From Prevotella sp. (lineage in GTDB: Bacteria > Bacteroidota > Bacteroidia > Bacteroidales > Bacteroidaceae), in assembly GCA_017538195.1 (NCBI GenBank), contig JAFYJH010000145.1, forward strand, positions 31,848 to 95,847: a DNA stretch of 64,000 bases, given 5' to 3'. The notes beneath the pieces are model-generated. The model searched no databases. It saw only the letters and a list, made by a program, of their open reading frames with translations, and was not told the origin of the DNA. Shown in pieces: positions 32,424 to 40,106 of this stretch (within the stretch, counting starts at the first letter, position 1; each line of letters begins with the position of its first letter). Both the position numbers and the translations under genes were made by a program.

Positions 32424-33846
32424 GCAGCGTCCAGAACGGCTCGACGGTCGGGATGTAGGCACGCTCGGTGGTTGTGTGCGGGCTCTTCATCGTCGGACCG
32501 AGGCTCACCACGTCCAAATGCGGGTATTTGCCGAGGATAATCGAACATTCCAGACCGGCGTGATCGACTTGAATGATGCCGTCCTTGCCGAACAAATCCT
32601 TATAGACTTTCAGCAGCAGGTGCAGCACTTCCGAGTCGGGATTCGGATCCCAACCGCCGTAACTGGCAGCCGTCACCACCTTCATTCCGGCCATGTTGAA
32701 GCAACTTTCGAGCGTTTTCACGATGTAATCCTTCATATCCTCGCGGCTTGAACGAGCCAGCACTTTCAGCGAAGCCTTGCCGCCCTCGATGTCGATGATG
32801 GCGAGGTTCGACGAGGTTTCGACGACTTCGGGATAACTCGGAATCATGCGCAAAACGCCGTTGTGACAGCCGTAGATGGCGTTCAAAAGGTTGTCCTGAA
32901 TCTCGACGGGCACTTCCATCTTCGGCGTTTCCACCTCCTCGGCGTAGAGTTCGATGCCGCTCTCGATGCCCTTGTATTCGTCGATAAACTCGGCTTTCCA
33001 GTCCTCAAGACACTCTTTCAGCGCAGGAATGTTCTCCTTCGGCAGCGTCAGCACAACCTCGGACTTGAACGGAATGGCATTGCGCATATTTCCGCCGTGC
33101 CACGAAGCCAGACGAGCCTCATATTCCACGACCGCCTCGCGCACGAAGCGAACCATCAGTTTGTTGGCATTTCCGCGTCCCTCGTGGATTTCCAGACCAG
33201 AGTGACCGCCTTTCAAACCCTTCAGCGTCACGCGCACGGCAGCATCTTCGGGGTCGGTTTCCACTTCCTTGTAGTCGAGCGTGGCGGTCACGTCGATGCC
33301 ACCCGCCGAACCGATGACGAACTTGCCCCAAGTCTCGGAGTCGAGATTGAGCAGAATATCGCCTTGTAACTCGTTGTCAGGCAATGCGTTAGCACCGAAC
33401 ATGCCCGTTTCCTCGTCGGCGGTGATGAGTGCCTCAATCGGACCGTGTTGGATGTCTTTCGCCTCGAGCACAGCCATGATCGCAGCCACGCCGATACCGT
33501 TGTCGGCGCCGAGCGTCGTGTTCTTCGCCTTCACCCAGTCGCCGTCAATCCACGGCTCGATGGGGTCGGTCTCGAAATTGTGCTTCGACTCCGGCGTTTT
33601 CTGCGGCACCATGTCCATGTGAGCTTGTAGAATCACGCCCTTGCGATTCTCCATGCCCGGCGTGGCAGGCTTGCGCATCACTACGTTTTGGCCGCTGTCG
33701 ATGAATGCCTCGACACCGATTTCCTTGGCGAAATCGAGCAGGAATTTTTGTACTTTCTCTAAGTGTCCGCTCGGACGCGGCACTTGCGTCAGTGCGTAGA
33801 AGTTCTTCCAAATGCACTGCGGGTTTAGATTTTGAATTTCGTTCAT
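32389..33846 (-). CDS. pepD: Aminoacyl-histidine dipeptidase (M20 family)
   Basis: 485 residues, the usual PepD length. Two-zinc motifs are all present: 'GVILQAHMDMVPQK', 'TLGADNGIGVAA', 'ITADEETGMFGA' and near the C-terminus 'VDHAGLECSIILGKYP'. It hydrolyses Xaa-His and other dipeptides in the cytoplasm. The open frame extends 400 bp upstream into the neighbouring gene in another frame; the ATG at 33846 begins the family's 'MNEIQNLNPQCIWKNF' start. It follows the UPF0104-type gene by 11 bp and probably shares its promoter. Confidence 0.95.
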   Translation of the reverse strand: MNEIQNLNPQCIWKNFYALTQVPRPSGHLEKVQKFLLDFAKEIGVEAFIDSGQNVVMRKPATPGMENRKGVILQAHMDMVPQKTPESKHNFETDPIEPWIDGDWVKAKNTTLGADNGIGVAAIMAVLEAKDIQHGPIEALITADEETGMFGANALPDNELQGDILLNLDSETWGKFVIGSAGGIDVTATLDYKEVETDPEDAAVRVTLKGLKGGHSGLEIHEGRGNANKLMVRFVREAVVEYEARLASWHGGNMRNAIPFKSEVVLTLPKENIPALKECLEDWKAEFIDEYKGIESGIELYAEEVETPKMEVPVEIQDNLLNAIYGCHNGVLRMIPSYPEVVETSSNLAIIDIEGGKASLKVLARSSREDMKDYIVKTLESCFNMAGMKVVTAASYGGWDPNPDSEVLHLLLKVYKDLFGKDGIIQVDHAGLECSIILGKYPHLDVVSLGPTMKSPHTTTERAYIPTVEPFWTLLKKTLEEVPVK

Positions 33847-33857
33847 AATAATAATAG

Positions 33858-34901
33858 TTAAAGGTTTGATAATGAATGATTTATATAATTTGTTCTTTTC
33901 CTTGTAAGTGCCAAAGCGAACCATGCCCAAACGCCCAAAAACACCACCAACAGCGTCTGAATCGAGTGGACAATCAGCACGAAATAGAGCGCATCGGTCT
34001 CGCCCACGCCGTAGAGAATCAGCATCGTTTTCACGGCGAAATGCCACGGTCCGGCACCATTCGGCGTGGGTACGATGATGGCGAAACTGCCGACGATGAA
34101 CGTAGCCATCGCACAGCCGACACTCAGCGACTTCATCGCGTCGAAACAGAAAAATGTCAGGTAGTAATGCAGGAAATAACAGCCCCAAATCGCCACCGTA
34201 TAGAACACGAACAGCGGAATATTCCGCACGTTTCGCAGCGACACGATGCCTTGCCAAATGCCCGACAGCGACTCCCTCACCTTATTATATATAGAGGACT
34301 GCGCCGTGCTCGACCTTTTTTGCGCCACTCTCGACACGAAAATCCACGCCAGAATGACGATGGCCGCGAGGCAAACCGCCGTGACGATCCATCCCGTCAG
34401 CGTGAATCGGTGGAAAATTGCGTCGAGACTCGTGCCAGTTTCCTCGAAAAACGACGAAAACACGCGGAACTGCGTGGCGACCGTCAGCAAGGCGATGAAA
34501 ACGACCAACAGCGTGTCGATGGCGCGTTCCGTGACCACCGTTCCCAACGCTTTCGGAAACGAAACGCCGTCTTTCTGGCGCAAAACGCCGCAGCGCAAAA
34601 ACTCTCCGCTTCGGGGAATCAGCAGCGAGGCCGCATACGACAAAAACACGGCATTGACGCGCACGGAAGCCCTCGACTTCTCGCCCAACGGCTCCAACGA
34701 CTGCCGCCACCGCCATCCTCGGAAAACCTGCGCCATGATGCCGAACGGAAACGACAACAGCATCCACGTCCACGACATCTCGCCCGTGAGTACATCGCGA
34801 ACGCGCTCGAAGTCGAAATCGCGATACATCCAGTAGAGAATCGCCCCGCCCAACACAAGCGAAACAACCACGTTCAGCGCATTTTTCCTGATTTTTTCCA
34901 C
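33858..34901 (-). CDS. UPF0104/lysylphosphatidylglycerol synthase-like membrane protein
   Basis: 347 residues if started at the GTG at 34901. In-frame starts further up (ATG 34997) lie before the -7 box at 34932-34939 and cannot be used with that promoter. About eight membrane segments. 'FPFGIMAQVFRGWRWRQSL', 'AASLLIPRSGEFLRCGVL' and 'VPTPNGAGPWHFAVKTML' are family hallmarks. The family covers the transmembrane half of MprF flippases and YbhN-like proteins; here the synthase half is missing, so lipid movement rather than aminoacylation is the likely role. First gene of a pair with pepD. Confidence 0.8.
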   Translation of the reverse strand: MEKIRKNALNVVVSLVLGGAILYWMYRDFDFERVRDVLTGEMSWTWMLLSFPFGIMAQVFRGWRWRQSLEPLGEKSRASVRVNAVFLSYAASLLIPRSGEFLRCGVLRQKDGVSFPKALGTVVTERAIDTLLVVFIALLTVATQFRVFSSFFEETGTSLDAIFHRFTLTGWIVTAVCLAAIVILAWIFVSRVAQKRSSTAQSSIYNKVRESLSGIWQGIVSLRNVRNIPLFVFYTVAIWGCYFLHYYLTFFCFDAMKSLSVGCAMATFIVGSFAIIVPTPNGAGPWHFAVKTMLILYGVGETDALYFVLIVHSIQTLLVVFLGVWAWFALALTRKRTNYINHSLSNL

Positions 34902-34931
34902 TTTTCGAAGTATTTTTCGGTTTTCTGGTCG

Positions 34932-34939
34932 CAAAGTTA
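34932..34939 (-). promoter_or_regulatory. -7 box of the UPF0104-pepD transcript
   Basis: TAACTTTG on the minus strand. It lies inside the upstream part of the open frame and so moves the start to the GTG at 34901. Confidence 0.6.
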
Positions 34940-35072
34940 CGAAAAACAAGTGAAATGCGAAAGGAAAACGCGTTTTTCTTTTCATTTCCGAGTGCAAAGT
35001 AGTTCGATGCAGTCAAAGTTTGAAAAATGTCGCGCACGACTTATTGTTAAACAAACTTAAAGTTTTGGATAA

Positions 35073-35150
35073 ATCGCTTGCGATATAGATTATTGTCATT
35101 ACCTTTGCGCCCAGAAATGTCGCAAACGATATAATTACAATAAGAATTAT
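35073..35150 (+). promoter_or_regulatory. Promoter and possible operators of the MarR operon
   Basis: TACCTTTG (35100-35107) with TTG of the -33 element at 35078-35080 (19-base spacing). Two related sites flank it: TCGCTTGCGATATA (35073-35086) and TCGCAAACGATATA (35119-35132). A third palindromic site, ATAATT-N8-AATTAT (35131-35150), overlaps the marR ATG. MarR/OhrR proteins usually repress their own operon, so these are candidates for binding (inference). Confidence 0.55.
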
Positions 35151-35589
35151 GCACGCAGAATTACAACTCGACAATCAGATTTGCTTCCGTCTTTACACGG
35201 CAACACGGCTGGTCACACAGGCGTACACACCGATATTGACGGCGTTGGGCATCACCTATTCGCAGTACCTCGTACTGATGGTGCTGTGGGAAAAGGACAA
35301 CCAGCCAGTGAACGACATTGCCCATCGTCTGCTTTTGGAAACAAACACCGTCACTCCCCTACTTCAGCGTATGGAGAAACTCGGTATCGTCAGCCGTAAG
35401 AAGGGAGAACTTGACAAACGCCAACAGATTGTCAGTCTGACCAAAAAAGGCAAGGAACTGGAGGAAAACGCTTATGTCAAGGTTTCTTCCGCCTGGAAAA
35501 AACAACTATCGACTTGTCCGCTGAAACCCGAAGACTATCCGCGTCTGGCTCAGGAACTTGATTGTATTATAGATTCATTAAAAAAATAA
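35149..35589 (+). CDS. MarR-family regulator, OhrR-like
   Basis: 146 residues. 'LDNQICFRLYTATRLVTQAY' has the N-terminal cysteine (C12) at the place of the peroxide-sensing cysteine of OhrR. The winged helix follows: 'VNDIAHRLLLETNTVTPLLQ' recognition region and 'VSRKKGELDKRQQIVSLT' wing. One-cysteine OhrR proteins sense organic hydroperoxides. No ohr gene is adjacent; the operon partners are a 61-residue protein and a patatin phospholipase, so the regulon may concern oxidised lipid (inference). Confidence 0.88.
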   Translation: MHAELQLDNQICFRLYTATRLVTQAYTPILTALGITYSQYLVLMVLWEKDNQPVNDIAHRLLLETNTVTPLLQRMEKLGIVSRKKGELDKRQQIVSLTKKGKELEENAYVKVSSAWKKQLSTCPLKPEDYPRLAQELDCIIDSLKK

Positions 35590-35592
35590 GTT

Positions 35593-35778
35593 ATGGCACA
35601 TCAATGTGAAAATTGCAAATTGCGAGCTAATTACGACAAAAAGCCGAACTCGCTGATGGGACGTTTCTGGCGTTGGCACATCAATTTCTGCCCAGGCTGG
35701 AAAGGCTATTTTACCTCTCTTCCTGCTGATCAACAGCAGGCACTACGCGAAAAGTATCATTTTACAAAATATCAATAA
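35593..35778 (+). CDS. Small conserved protein with CxxC motif, function unknown
   Basis: 61 residues starting 'MAHQCENCKLRANYDKKPNS'. A CENC pair plus a later cysteine in 'HINFCPGWKGYF' could bind zinc or act in redox. It has no membrane segment or signal. It lies 3 bp after marR and 22 bp before the patatin gene, so the three form one operon. I recognise no family name. Confidence 0.75.
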   Translation: MAHQCENCKLRANYDKKPNSLMGRFWRWHINFCPGWKGYFTSLPADQQQALREKYHFTKYQ

Positions 35779-35800
35779 CTTTTTAATCAACAAACAAAAA

Positions 35801-36667
35801 ATGGACTCCGGCAGAATAGCAAAGGACGTTGCATTAGTATTGTCGAGTGGTGGCGCGAGAGGTCTTGCCCATATCGGTGCCATTGAGGAACTGGAAGCGC
35901 AGGGCTATCGCATCACCTCTATTGCGGGGTGTTCAATGGGAGCACTCATCGGAGGCGTCTATGCTGCAGGAAAATTGAAAGAATTCCGTGAATGGATGAG
36001 GACGGTTGACCGTAAGAAAATGCTGGAACTGACGGACTTCTCGCTAAGTCTTAACCATATAGTAAAAGGTTCGCGTATCCTCGAGGTCATCATGGAGTTT
36101 GTGCCTGACATGCCCATCGAGAATCTGCCAATCCCTTATTGTGCCGTAGCTACTGACTTGAAAGCTGGGCGTGAGGTCGTGTTCAGCAAGGGTAGTCTTT
36201 TCGACGCAATCCGTGCTTCTATCTCTCTGCCGTCGTTCTATCAGCCAGTGCATCGTGACGGTATGATACTCATTGACGGTGGTGTGACAAACCCCATACC
36301 GATGAACCGTGTGGTACGGCATGAGGGCGATATTCTGGTCGGTGTAGATGTGAGCGGACATGATTACGAGACGCAATGGGAGATTCAGCGTGAGTTGGCA
36401 AAAAAGCGCAAGCGCCGTAAATCGCTGTCGCAGCAGATACTCAACAAACTAATACCCGACAACCTCGAATTCAACCACTACACTATGCTTTCGCGATCGT
36501 GTTCACTGATGATTCGCCAGAATTCTATTCTTATGGCGCAACTGATGAAACCCGACATACTAGTTGACATCCAAATGAGTCGTTACGGCGGCTTCGACTA
36601 TGACAAATCAGAAAAAATCATTGCCATTGGTCGCCGAAAAACACAACAATCTCTTGGTAAAATTTGA
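35801..36667 (+). CDS. Patatin-like phospholipase
   Basis: 288 residues. Oxyanion hole GGARG, nucleophile GCSMG (S45) and DGG (D159 in 'ILIDGGVTNPIP') complete the Ser-Asp dyad of RssA/YlbK-type patatins. It has no signal peptide, so acts on cytoplasmic-side lipids. Last gene of the MarR operon. Confidence 0.9.
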   Translation: MDSGRIAKDVALVLSSGGARGLAHIGAIEELEAQGYRITSIAGCSMGALIGGVYAAGKLKEFREWMRTVDRKKMLELTDFSLSLNHIVKGSRILEVIMEFVPDMPIENLPIPYCAVATDLKAGREVVFSKGSLFDAIRASISLPSFYQPVHRDGMILIDGGVTNPIPMNRVVRHEGDILVGVDVSGHDYETQWEIQRELAKKRKRRKSLSQQILNKLIPDNLEFNHYTMLSRSCSLMIRQNSILMAQLMKPDILVDIQMSRYGGFDYDKSEKIIAIGRRKTQQSLGKI

Positions 36668-36676
36668 TATTTTTCG

Positions 36677-36684
36677 TAGCTTTG
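36677..36684 (+). promoter_or_regulatory. -7 box of the ferritin-like gene
   Basis: TAGCTTTG, only 10 bp after the patatin stop, with a leader of about 60 nt before the ATG at 36748. Confidence 0.6.
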
Positions 36685-36747
36685 CAGACAGTTTACAACT
36701 ATAAAAACAAAATAACCCATCGTTTAACAACTAAAAAAAAAACTATT

Positions 36748-37203
36748 ATGGAAACAAAAAAATCAATTGAGGTATTACAATTTTTCGTAACCCATTTGGC
36801 AGAAGGTGCCATTGTTCACAAACAGCAGGGTATGATTTTCAAGTCGCAGGGTTTCACCAAACTCGGACAAAAGTACATCGACCACTTCAATGAGGAAATG
36901 GGCTGGGTAGAGAAGTTCACTGAGCGCATCCTCGACCTTGGCGGAGACGTCAAGTTTGAAGGAATGAAGAGCCGCGACCTCATCTGCGACCCCGTCGAGT
37001 ATGTCAAAGCCGACTGCGCCATCCAGGAGCCGGGCGTTGAGCTGCTGATGAAGTGCATGGAAGGCATGAAGGGCGACCCCATCACCTACGACCTGCTGAA
37101 GGATTACCTGAAGGATGAGGAGGAAGACCTCTTCTGGAGTCAGGGTGCAGTGGAGCTCATCGAGAAGATTGGCACGCAGAACTGGCTGCTGCTGCAACTT
37201 TAA
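36748..37203 (+). CDS. Ferritin-like (bacterioferritin-like) protein
   Basis: 151 residues, all helical. 'FNEEMGWVEKFTERILDLGGD' corresponds to the bacterioferritin helix that carries iron ligands, and 'LLKDYLKDEEEDLFW' gives a second acidic metal-binding stretch. Likely iron storage or detoxification in the cytoplasm. Its neighbours downstream, a tiny winged-helix protein and the stump of a ZIP metal transporter, also point to metal handling. Confidence 0.75.
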   Translation: METKKSIEVLQFFVTHLAEGAIVHKQQGMIFKSQGFTKLGQKYIDHFNEEMGWVEKFTERILDLGGDVKFEGMKSRDLICDPVEYVKADCAIQEPGVELLMKCMEGMKGDPITYDLLKDYLKDEEEDLFWSQGAVELIEKIGTQNWLLLQL

Positions 37204-37298
37204 CGGTCCCTCCCAACCTCCCGAGGGAGGCTTTTCAAATTAACCAAAGACCCACGCCCCTGTACGGTCTTCCCCCTCGGGGGATAAAAGGGGGGCTT
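37204..37298. repeat. GC-rich palindromic element in an intergenic gap
   Basis: GGTCCCTCCCAACCTCCCGAGGGAGG followed by TTCCCCCTCGGGGGATAAAAGGGGGG: the same element class as inside purL (13781-13861), here between ferritin-like and wHTH genes. Confidence 0.8.
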
Positions 37299-37304
37299 CA
37301 TTTT

Positions 37305-37478
37305 ATGAAAGAAAAAGTATTACAAGCCATGCGCGAGTTCGGTGCTCCCGTCAACGCTGGCAAAATTGCAGAAATCACAGGTATCGACCGCAAGGAAGTC
37401 GATAAGGCTTTCGCTGAACTGAAGAAAGAGGGTGCCATCGTGTCGCCCGTCCGCTGCAAGTGGACTCCAGCAGAATAG
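37305..37478 (+). CDS. Small winged-helix-like protein (57 aa)
   Basis: 57 residues: 'MKEKVLQAMREFGAPVNAGK' then 'IAEITGIDRKEVDKAFAELK' and 'KEGAIVSPVRCKWTPAE'. The helix-turn-helix plus short wing is evident. I recall similar stand-alone wHTH proteins in Bacteroides. It sits next to a ferritin-like gene and a ZIP stump, so control of metal genes is possible but unproven. Confidence 0.7.
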   Translation: MKEKVLQAMREFGAPVNAGKIAEITGIDRKEVDKAFAELKKEGAIVSPVRCKWTPAE

Positions 37479-37481
37479 CCT

Positions 37482-37613
37482 ATGACCTTACTCATTCCCC
37501 TGTTGGGAACCATGCTCGGAGCGGCATTCGTCTTTCTGATGAAGGACGAAATGTCGCCCCGTTTGCAAAAGACGCTGTTCTTTATTCTGTTCTCATCTAA
37601 TCGAAATTTTTAG
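37482..37613 (+). pseudogene. ZIP-family metal transporter, N-terminal stump
   Basis: 43 codons. 'MTLLIPLLGTMLGAAFVFLM' then 'KDEMSPRLQKTLF' is the start of a ZIP/ZupT-type transporter. Members continue with 'GFASGVMVAAS'-like residues, but here the match stops at about 37580 and the frame ends in a stop 11 codons later, right before the rsmA promoter. The rest of the gene has been deleted. It begins 4 bp after the wHTH gene. Confidence 0.7.
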
Positions 37614-37664
37614 TAATTTTGGCTTCGCCCCAATTTCTTTTATTCGGAAAAACTCAAATATAAT

Positions 37665-37695
37665 TTGGTTTTTCTCTCATTTAATTGTAATTTTG
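37665..37695 (+). promoter_or_regulatory. Promoter of rsmA
   Basis: TTG (37665-37667), 20-base spacing, TAATTTTG (37688-37695). The box ends 4 bp before the ATG at 37700, so the mRNA is nearly or fully leaderless. Confidence 0.7.
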
Positions 37696-37699
37696 CAGC

Positions 37700-38557
37700 A
37701 TGAAACTGGTGAAACCCAAGAAAAACCTCGGTCAGCACTTCCTCTGCGACCTTGACATCGCCCGCCGCATCGCCGACACCGTCGATGCCTGTCCTGACAT
37801 TCCCATCCTCGAAATCGGCCCGGGAATGGGCGTTCTCACGCAGTTTCTCGCGCAAAAACAACGCGAATTCAAAGCCGTCGAAATCGACCACGAAAGCGTT
37901 GAGTTCCTCAAAAATCACTTCACACTTCACACTCCACACTCCTCACTCCTCACTCCTCACCCATCACCCATCACCCATCACCCATCACCCATCACCCTGA
38001 TTGAAAATGACTTCCTCCGCATGGACTTAAACGAGGTTTTCGATGGGCGGAAATTCGTCCTCACGGGCAACTATCCCTACGACATTTCCTCGCAGATTTT
38101 CTTCAAAATGCTCGACAACCGCGACCTCATCCCTTGTTGCACGGGCATGATTCAGCACGAAGTCGCCCTCCGCATGGCCGCCCAGCCCGGCACGAAGGCT
38201 TACGGCATCCTCTCCGTGTTGATGCAGGCGTGGTACGACGTCGAGTACCTTTTCACGGTCGAACCCTCCGTTTTCAATCCGCCGCCAAAGGTGCAGTCCG
38301 CCGTCATCCGACTCACGCGAAACGCCGTCACCGAACTCGGTTGTGACGAAAAACTTTTTAAGCGCGTCGTGAAAACCACTTTCAACCAACGTCGGAAAAT
38401 GCTGCGCGTGTCGCTCCGCCAGATTCTCAATCCGCAGGCTTCGGAAGAAAATGCAACATTCTACCAACAACATTCCGATTTTTTAGCCCTCCGTCCCGAA
38501 CAACTTTCCATCGCGCAGTTCGTCGAACTCACCAATTTTCTGCCCCAAAACATTTAA
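37700..38557 (+). CDS. rsmA: 16S rRNA (adenine1518/1519-N6)-dimethyltransferase
   Basis: 285 residues. 'KKNLGQHFLCDLDIARRI', SAM loop 'ILEIGPGMGVLTQFL' and catalytic 'LTGNYPYDISSQIFF' (NPPY-type NYPY) identify RsmA/KsgA. It dimethylates two adenines in helix 45 during 30S assembly. Residues about 73-100 ('HFTLHTPHSSLLTPHPSPIT' and on) come from a repeat tract set between the acidic loop ('VEIDHES') and the next conserved 'LIENDFLRMDL', making the protein longer than usual. Confidence 0.96.
   Translation: MKLVKPKKNLGQHFLCDLDIARRIADTVDACPDIPILEIGPGMGVLTQFLAQKQREFKAVEIDHESVEFLKNHFTLHTPHSSLLTPHPSPITHHPSPITLIENDFLRMDLNEVFDGRKFVLTGNYPYDISSQIFFKMLDNRDLIPCCTGMIQHEVALRMAAQPGTKAYGILSVLMQAWYDVEYLFTVEPSVFNPPPKVQSAVIRLTRNAVTELGCDEKLFKRVVKTTFNQRRKMLRVSLRQILNPQASEENATFYQQHSDFLALRPEQLSIAQFVELTNFLPQNI
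37917..37998 (+). repeat. In-frame CTCACTCCTCAC / CCCATCAC repeat in rsmA
   Basis: Seven-bp words: CACTTCA/CACTCC copies, three TCCTCAC copies and five CCCATCA copies in a row. It adds about 27 residues to RsmA. Confidence 0.85.
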
Positions 38558-38636
38558 AAATACTTAACGATGTATAAATTTATAAAATATGGGGGGGTAA
38601 AACGAGAAAATCATCCATTTATCCATTATTTTTATA

Positions 38637-38644
38637 TACCTTTG
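38637..38644 (+). promoter_or_regulatory. -7 box of the polysaccharide locus
   Basis: TACCTTTG, with a leader of about 170 nt before the first gene. I see no promoter box further inside the locus. Confidence 0.6.
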
Positions 38645-38703
38645 CATTTGTAATACGATAAGAACAGAATACTGCGAGAATCAACAATGACTCTCTAAAG
38701 CGG

Positions 38704-38780
38704 CACTCTCCCTGTGTTGCCCGCTTCTCCAACGCTGGCGACAAACCTCGCGCTCGTACTCGTGCGCGTGAAAGGGAGTG
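38704..38780 (+). ncRNA. Structured leader of the polysaccharide operon (candidate three-way junction)
   Basis: Closing stem CACT..CCCT (38704-38713, two-base bulge) with AGGGAGTG (38773-38780). Inside are hairpin 1, GTTGCC (38716-38721) with GGCGAC (38737-38742), and hairpin 2, CGCGC (38749-38753) with GCGCG (38764-38768). It holds no tRNA features. No UpxY-type antiterminator gene is seen. The structure is inferred by eye. Confidence 0.4.
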
Positions 38781-38819
38781 GTGTGTCTATGTTTTTGTCT
38801 GTAATTTAAATTTTAAATA

Positions 38820-40097
38820 ATGAAAGATATGAAAGAAACAAAAATTTGCGTTATCGGCCTTGGCTACGTTGGTTTGCCATTGGCTCGTTTGTTCTCCACA
38901 AAGTACAAAACGGTTGGCTTTGATATGAGCCAGAAACGTGTTGATGCCCTGATGCAAGGGCATGATGCTACACTCGAAGTGGCTGATGATTTGTTGCAAG
39001 ATGCAATCAAGAATCACGGGTTTGTTTGTACGACTGACCTTGAAAAAATCAAGGATTGCAATTTCTATGTAGTGGCTGTTCCTACGCCCGTTGACGAAAA
39101 CAACAATCCCGATTTGACACCGCTGTATGGGGCTTCCACGACTGTCGGAAAAGTCATCGGCAAGGGCGATGTGGTCGTCTATGAATCGACGGTTTATCCG
39201 GGCGTGACGGAGGACGAGTGTATTCCCGTCGTGGAAAAGGTGAGTGGACTGAAGTTCAATGTTGATTTCTTCGCAGGCTATTCGCCTGAGCGCATCAATC
39301 CGGGCGACAAACTGCACACCGTTGAGAAAATCAAGAAGGTTACTTCTGGTTCGACACCCGAAATCGGTCAATATGTCAATGAGGTTTATGCATCTGTGAT
39401 TACTGCCGGCACGCATCTGGCACCAACGATGAAGGTTGCCGAGGCTGCGAAAGTGATTGAAAATAGCCAGCGCGACATCAATATTGCCTTTGTCAATGAA
39501 TTGTCGAAAATTTTCACGTTGATGGGCATTGATACAACCGATGTACTTGAAGCGGCGCAGACGAAATGGAATTTCTTGCCGTTCAAGCCGGGTCTTGTCG
39601 GCGGTCACTGTATTGGTGTTGATCCTTATTATTTGGCTCAGTGTGCCCAGCGTCACGGCTATAATCCCGAAATCATCCTTGCGGGTCGCCGTATGAACGA
39701 CGGAATGGGTGAATATGTGGCCAATCAGACCATTAAATTGATGCTGAAAAAGGGAATCCAAGTATTAAATTCAAAAATCATTATTCTCGGCTTCACGTTC
39801 AAGGAAAATTGCCCTGATGTCCGCAATACAAAGGTTTATGACATTGTCAAGGCTCTCAATGAATACAACCTCAACATTAGTATTTACGATCCGTGGGCAA
39901 ATCCCACCATTGCTAAACACGAGTATGGCGTAGAGGTTGTCAATGAACTGCCGAAGGAAAAGTTCGATGCGGCGATTCTTGCGGTTTCCCACAAGGAATT
40001 TGCAGGTCTTGATGTGCCCTCTTTGATGAATGAAAATCATGTCATTTTCGATGTGAAATCTTTCTTGCCCTGCGAAATCATTGACGGTCGCCTGTAA
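38820..40097 (+). CDS. tviB: UDP-N-acetyl-hexosamine 6-dehydrogenase, TviB/WbpA type
   Basis: 425 residues. 'KICVIGLGYVGLPLARLF' binds NAD, 'YESTVYPGVTED' and 'LVGGHCIGVDPYYLA' (catalytic C264) mark the UDP-glucose/GDP-mannose dehydrogenase family, and the wider sequence resembles TviB/WbpA, which make UDP-GlcNAcA or UDP-GalNAcA. First gene of the locus, 10 bp before a TviC-like epimerase; together they give UDP-GalNAcA-type precursors, as in Vi antigen. Confidence 0.88.
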   Translation: MKDMKETKICVIGLGYVGLPLARLFSTKYKTVGFDMSQKRVDALMQGHDATLEVADDLLQDAIKNHGFVCTTDLEKIKDCNFYVVAVPTPVDENNNPDLTPLYGASTTVGKVIGKGDVVVYESTVYPGVTEDECIPVVEKVSGLKFNVDFFAGYSPERINPGDKLHTVEKIKKVTSGSTPEIGQYVNEVYASVITAGTHLAPTMKVAEAAKVIENSQRDINIAFVNELSKIFTLMGIDTTDVLEAAQTKWNFLPFKPGLVGGHCIGVDPYYLAQCAQRHGYNPEIILAGRRMNDGMGEYVANQTIKLMLKKGIQVLNSKIIILGFTFKENCPDVRNTKVYDIVKALNEYNLNISIYDPWANPTIAKHEYGVEVVNELPKEKFDAAILAVSHKEFAGLDVPSLMNENHVIFDVKSFLPCEIIDGRL

Positions 40098-40106
40098 ATT
40101 AAAAAA

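Noticed and set aside
32389-34257. A 622-residue PepD with a long N-terminal extension
   Set aside because: The extra region is the neighbouring UPF0104-type gene read in another frame. PepD starts at 33846 with its normal N-terminus and length.
38591-38597. Seven-G run upstream of the polysaccharide promoter as a phase-variation tract
   Set aside because: It lies about 40 bp before the -7 box in no open frame and not at the -33 spacing. A role cannot be supported from sequence.
38704-38780. A tRNA or tmRNA-like gene in the polysaccharide leader
   Set aside because: No acceptor stem with CCA, T-loop or anticodon arm could be drawn. It is listed only as a structured leader.
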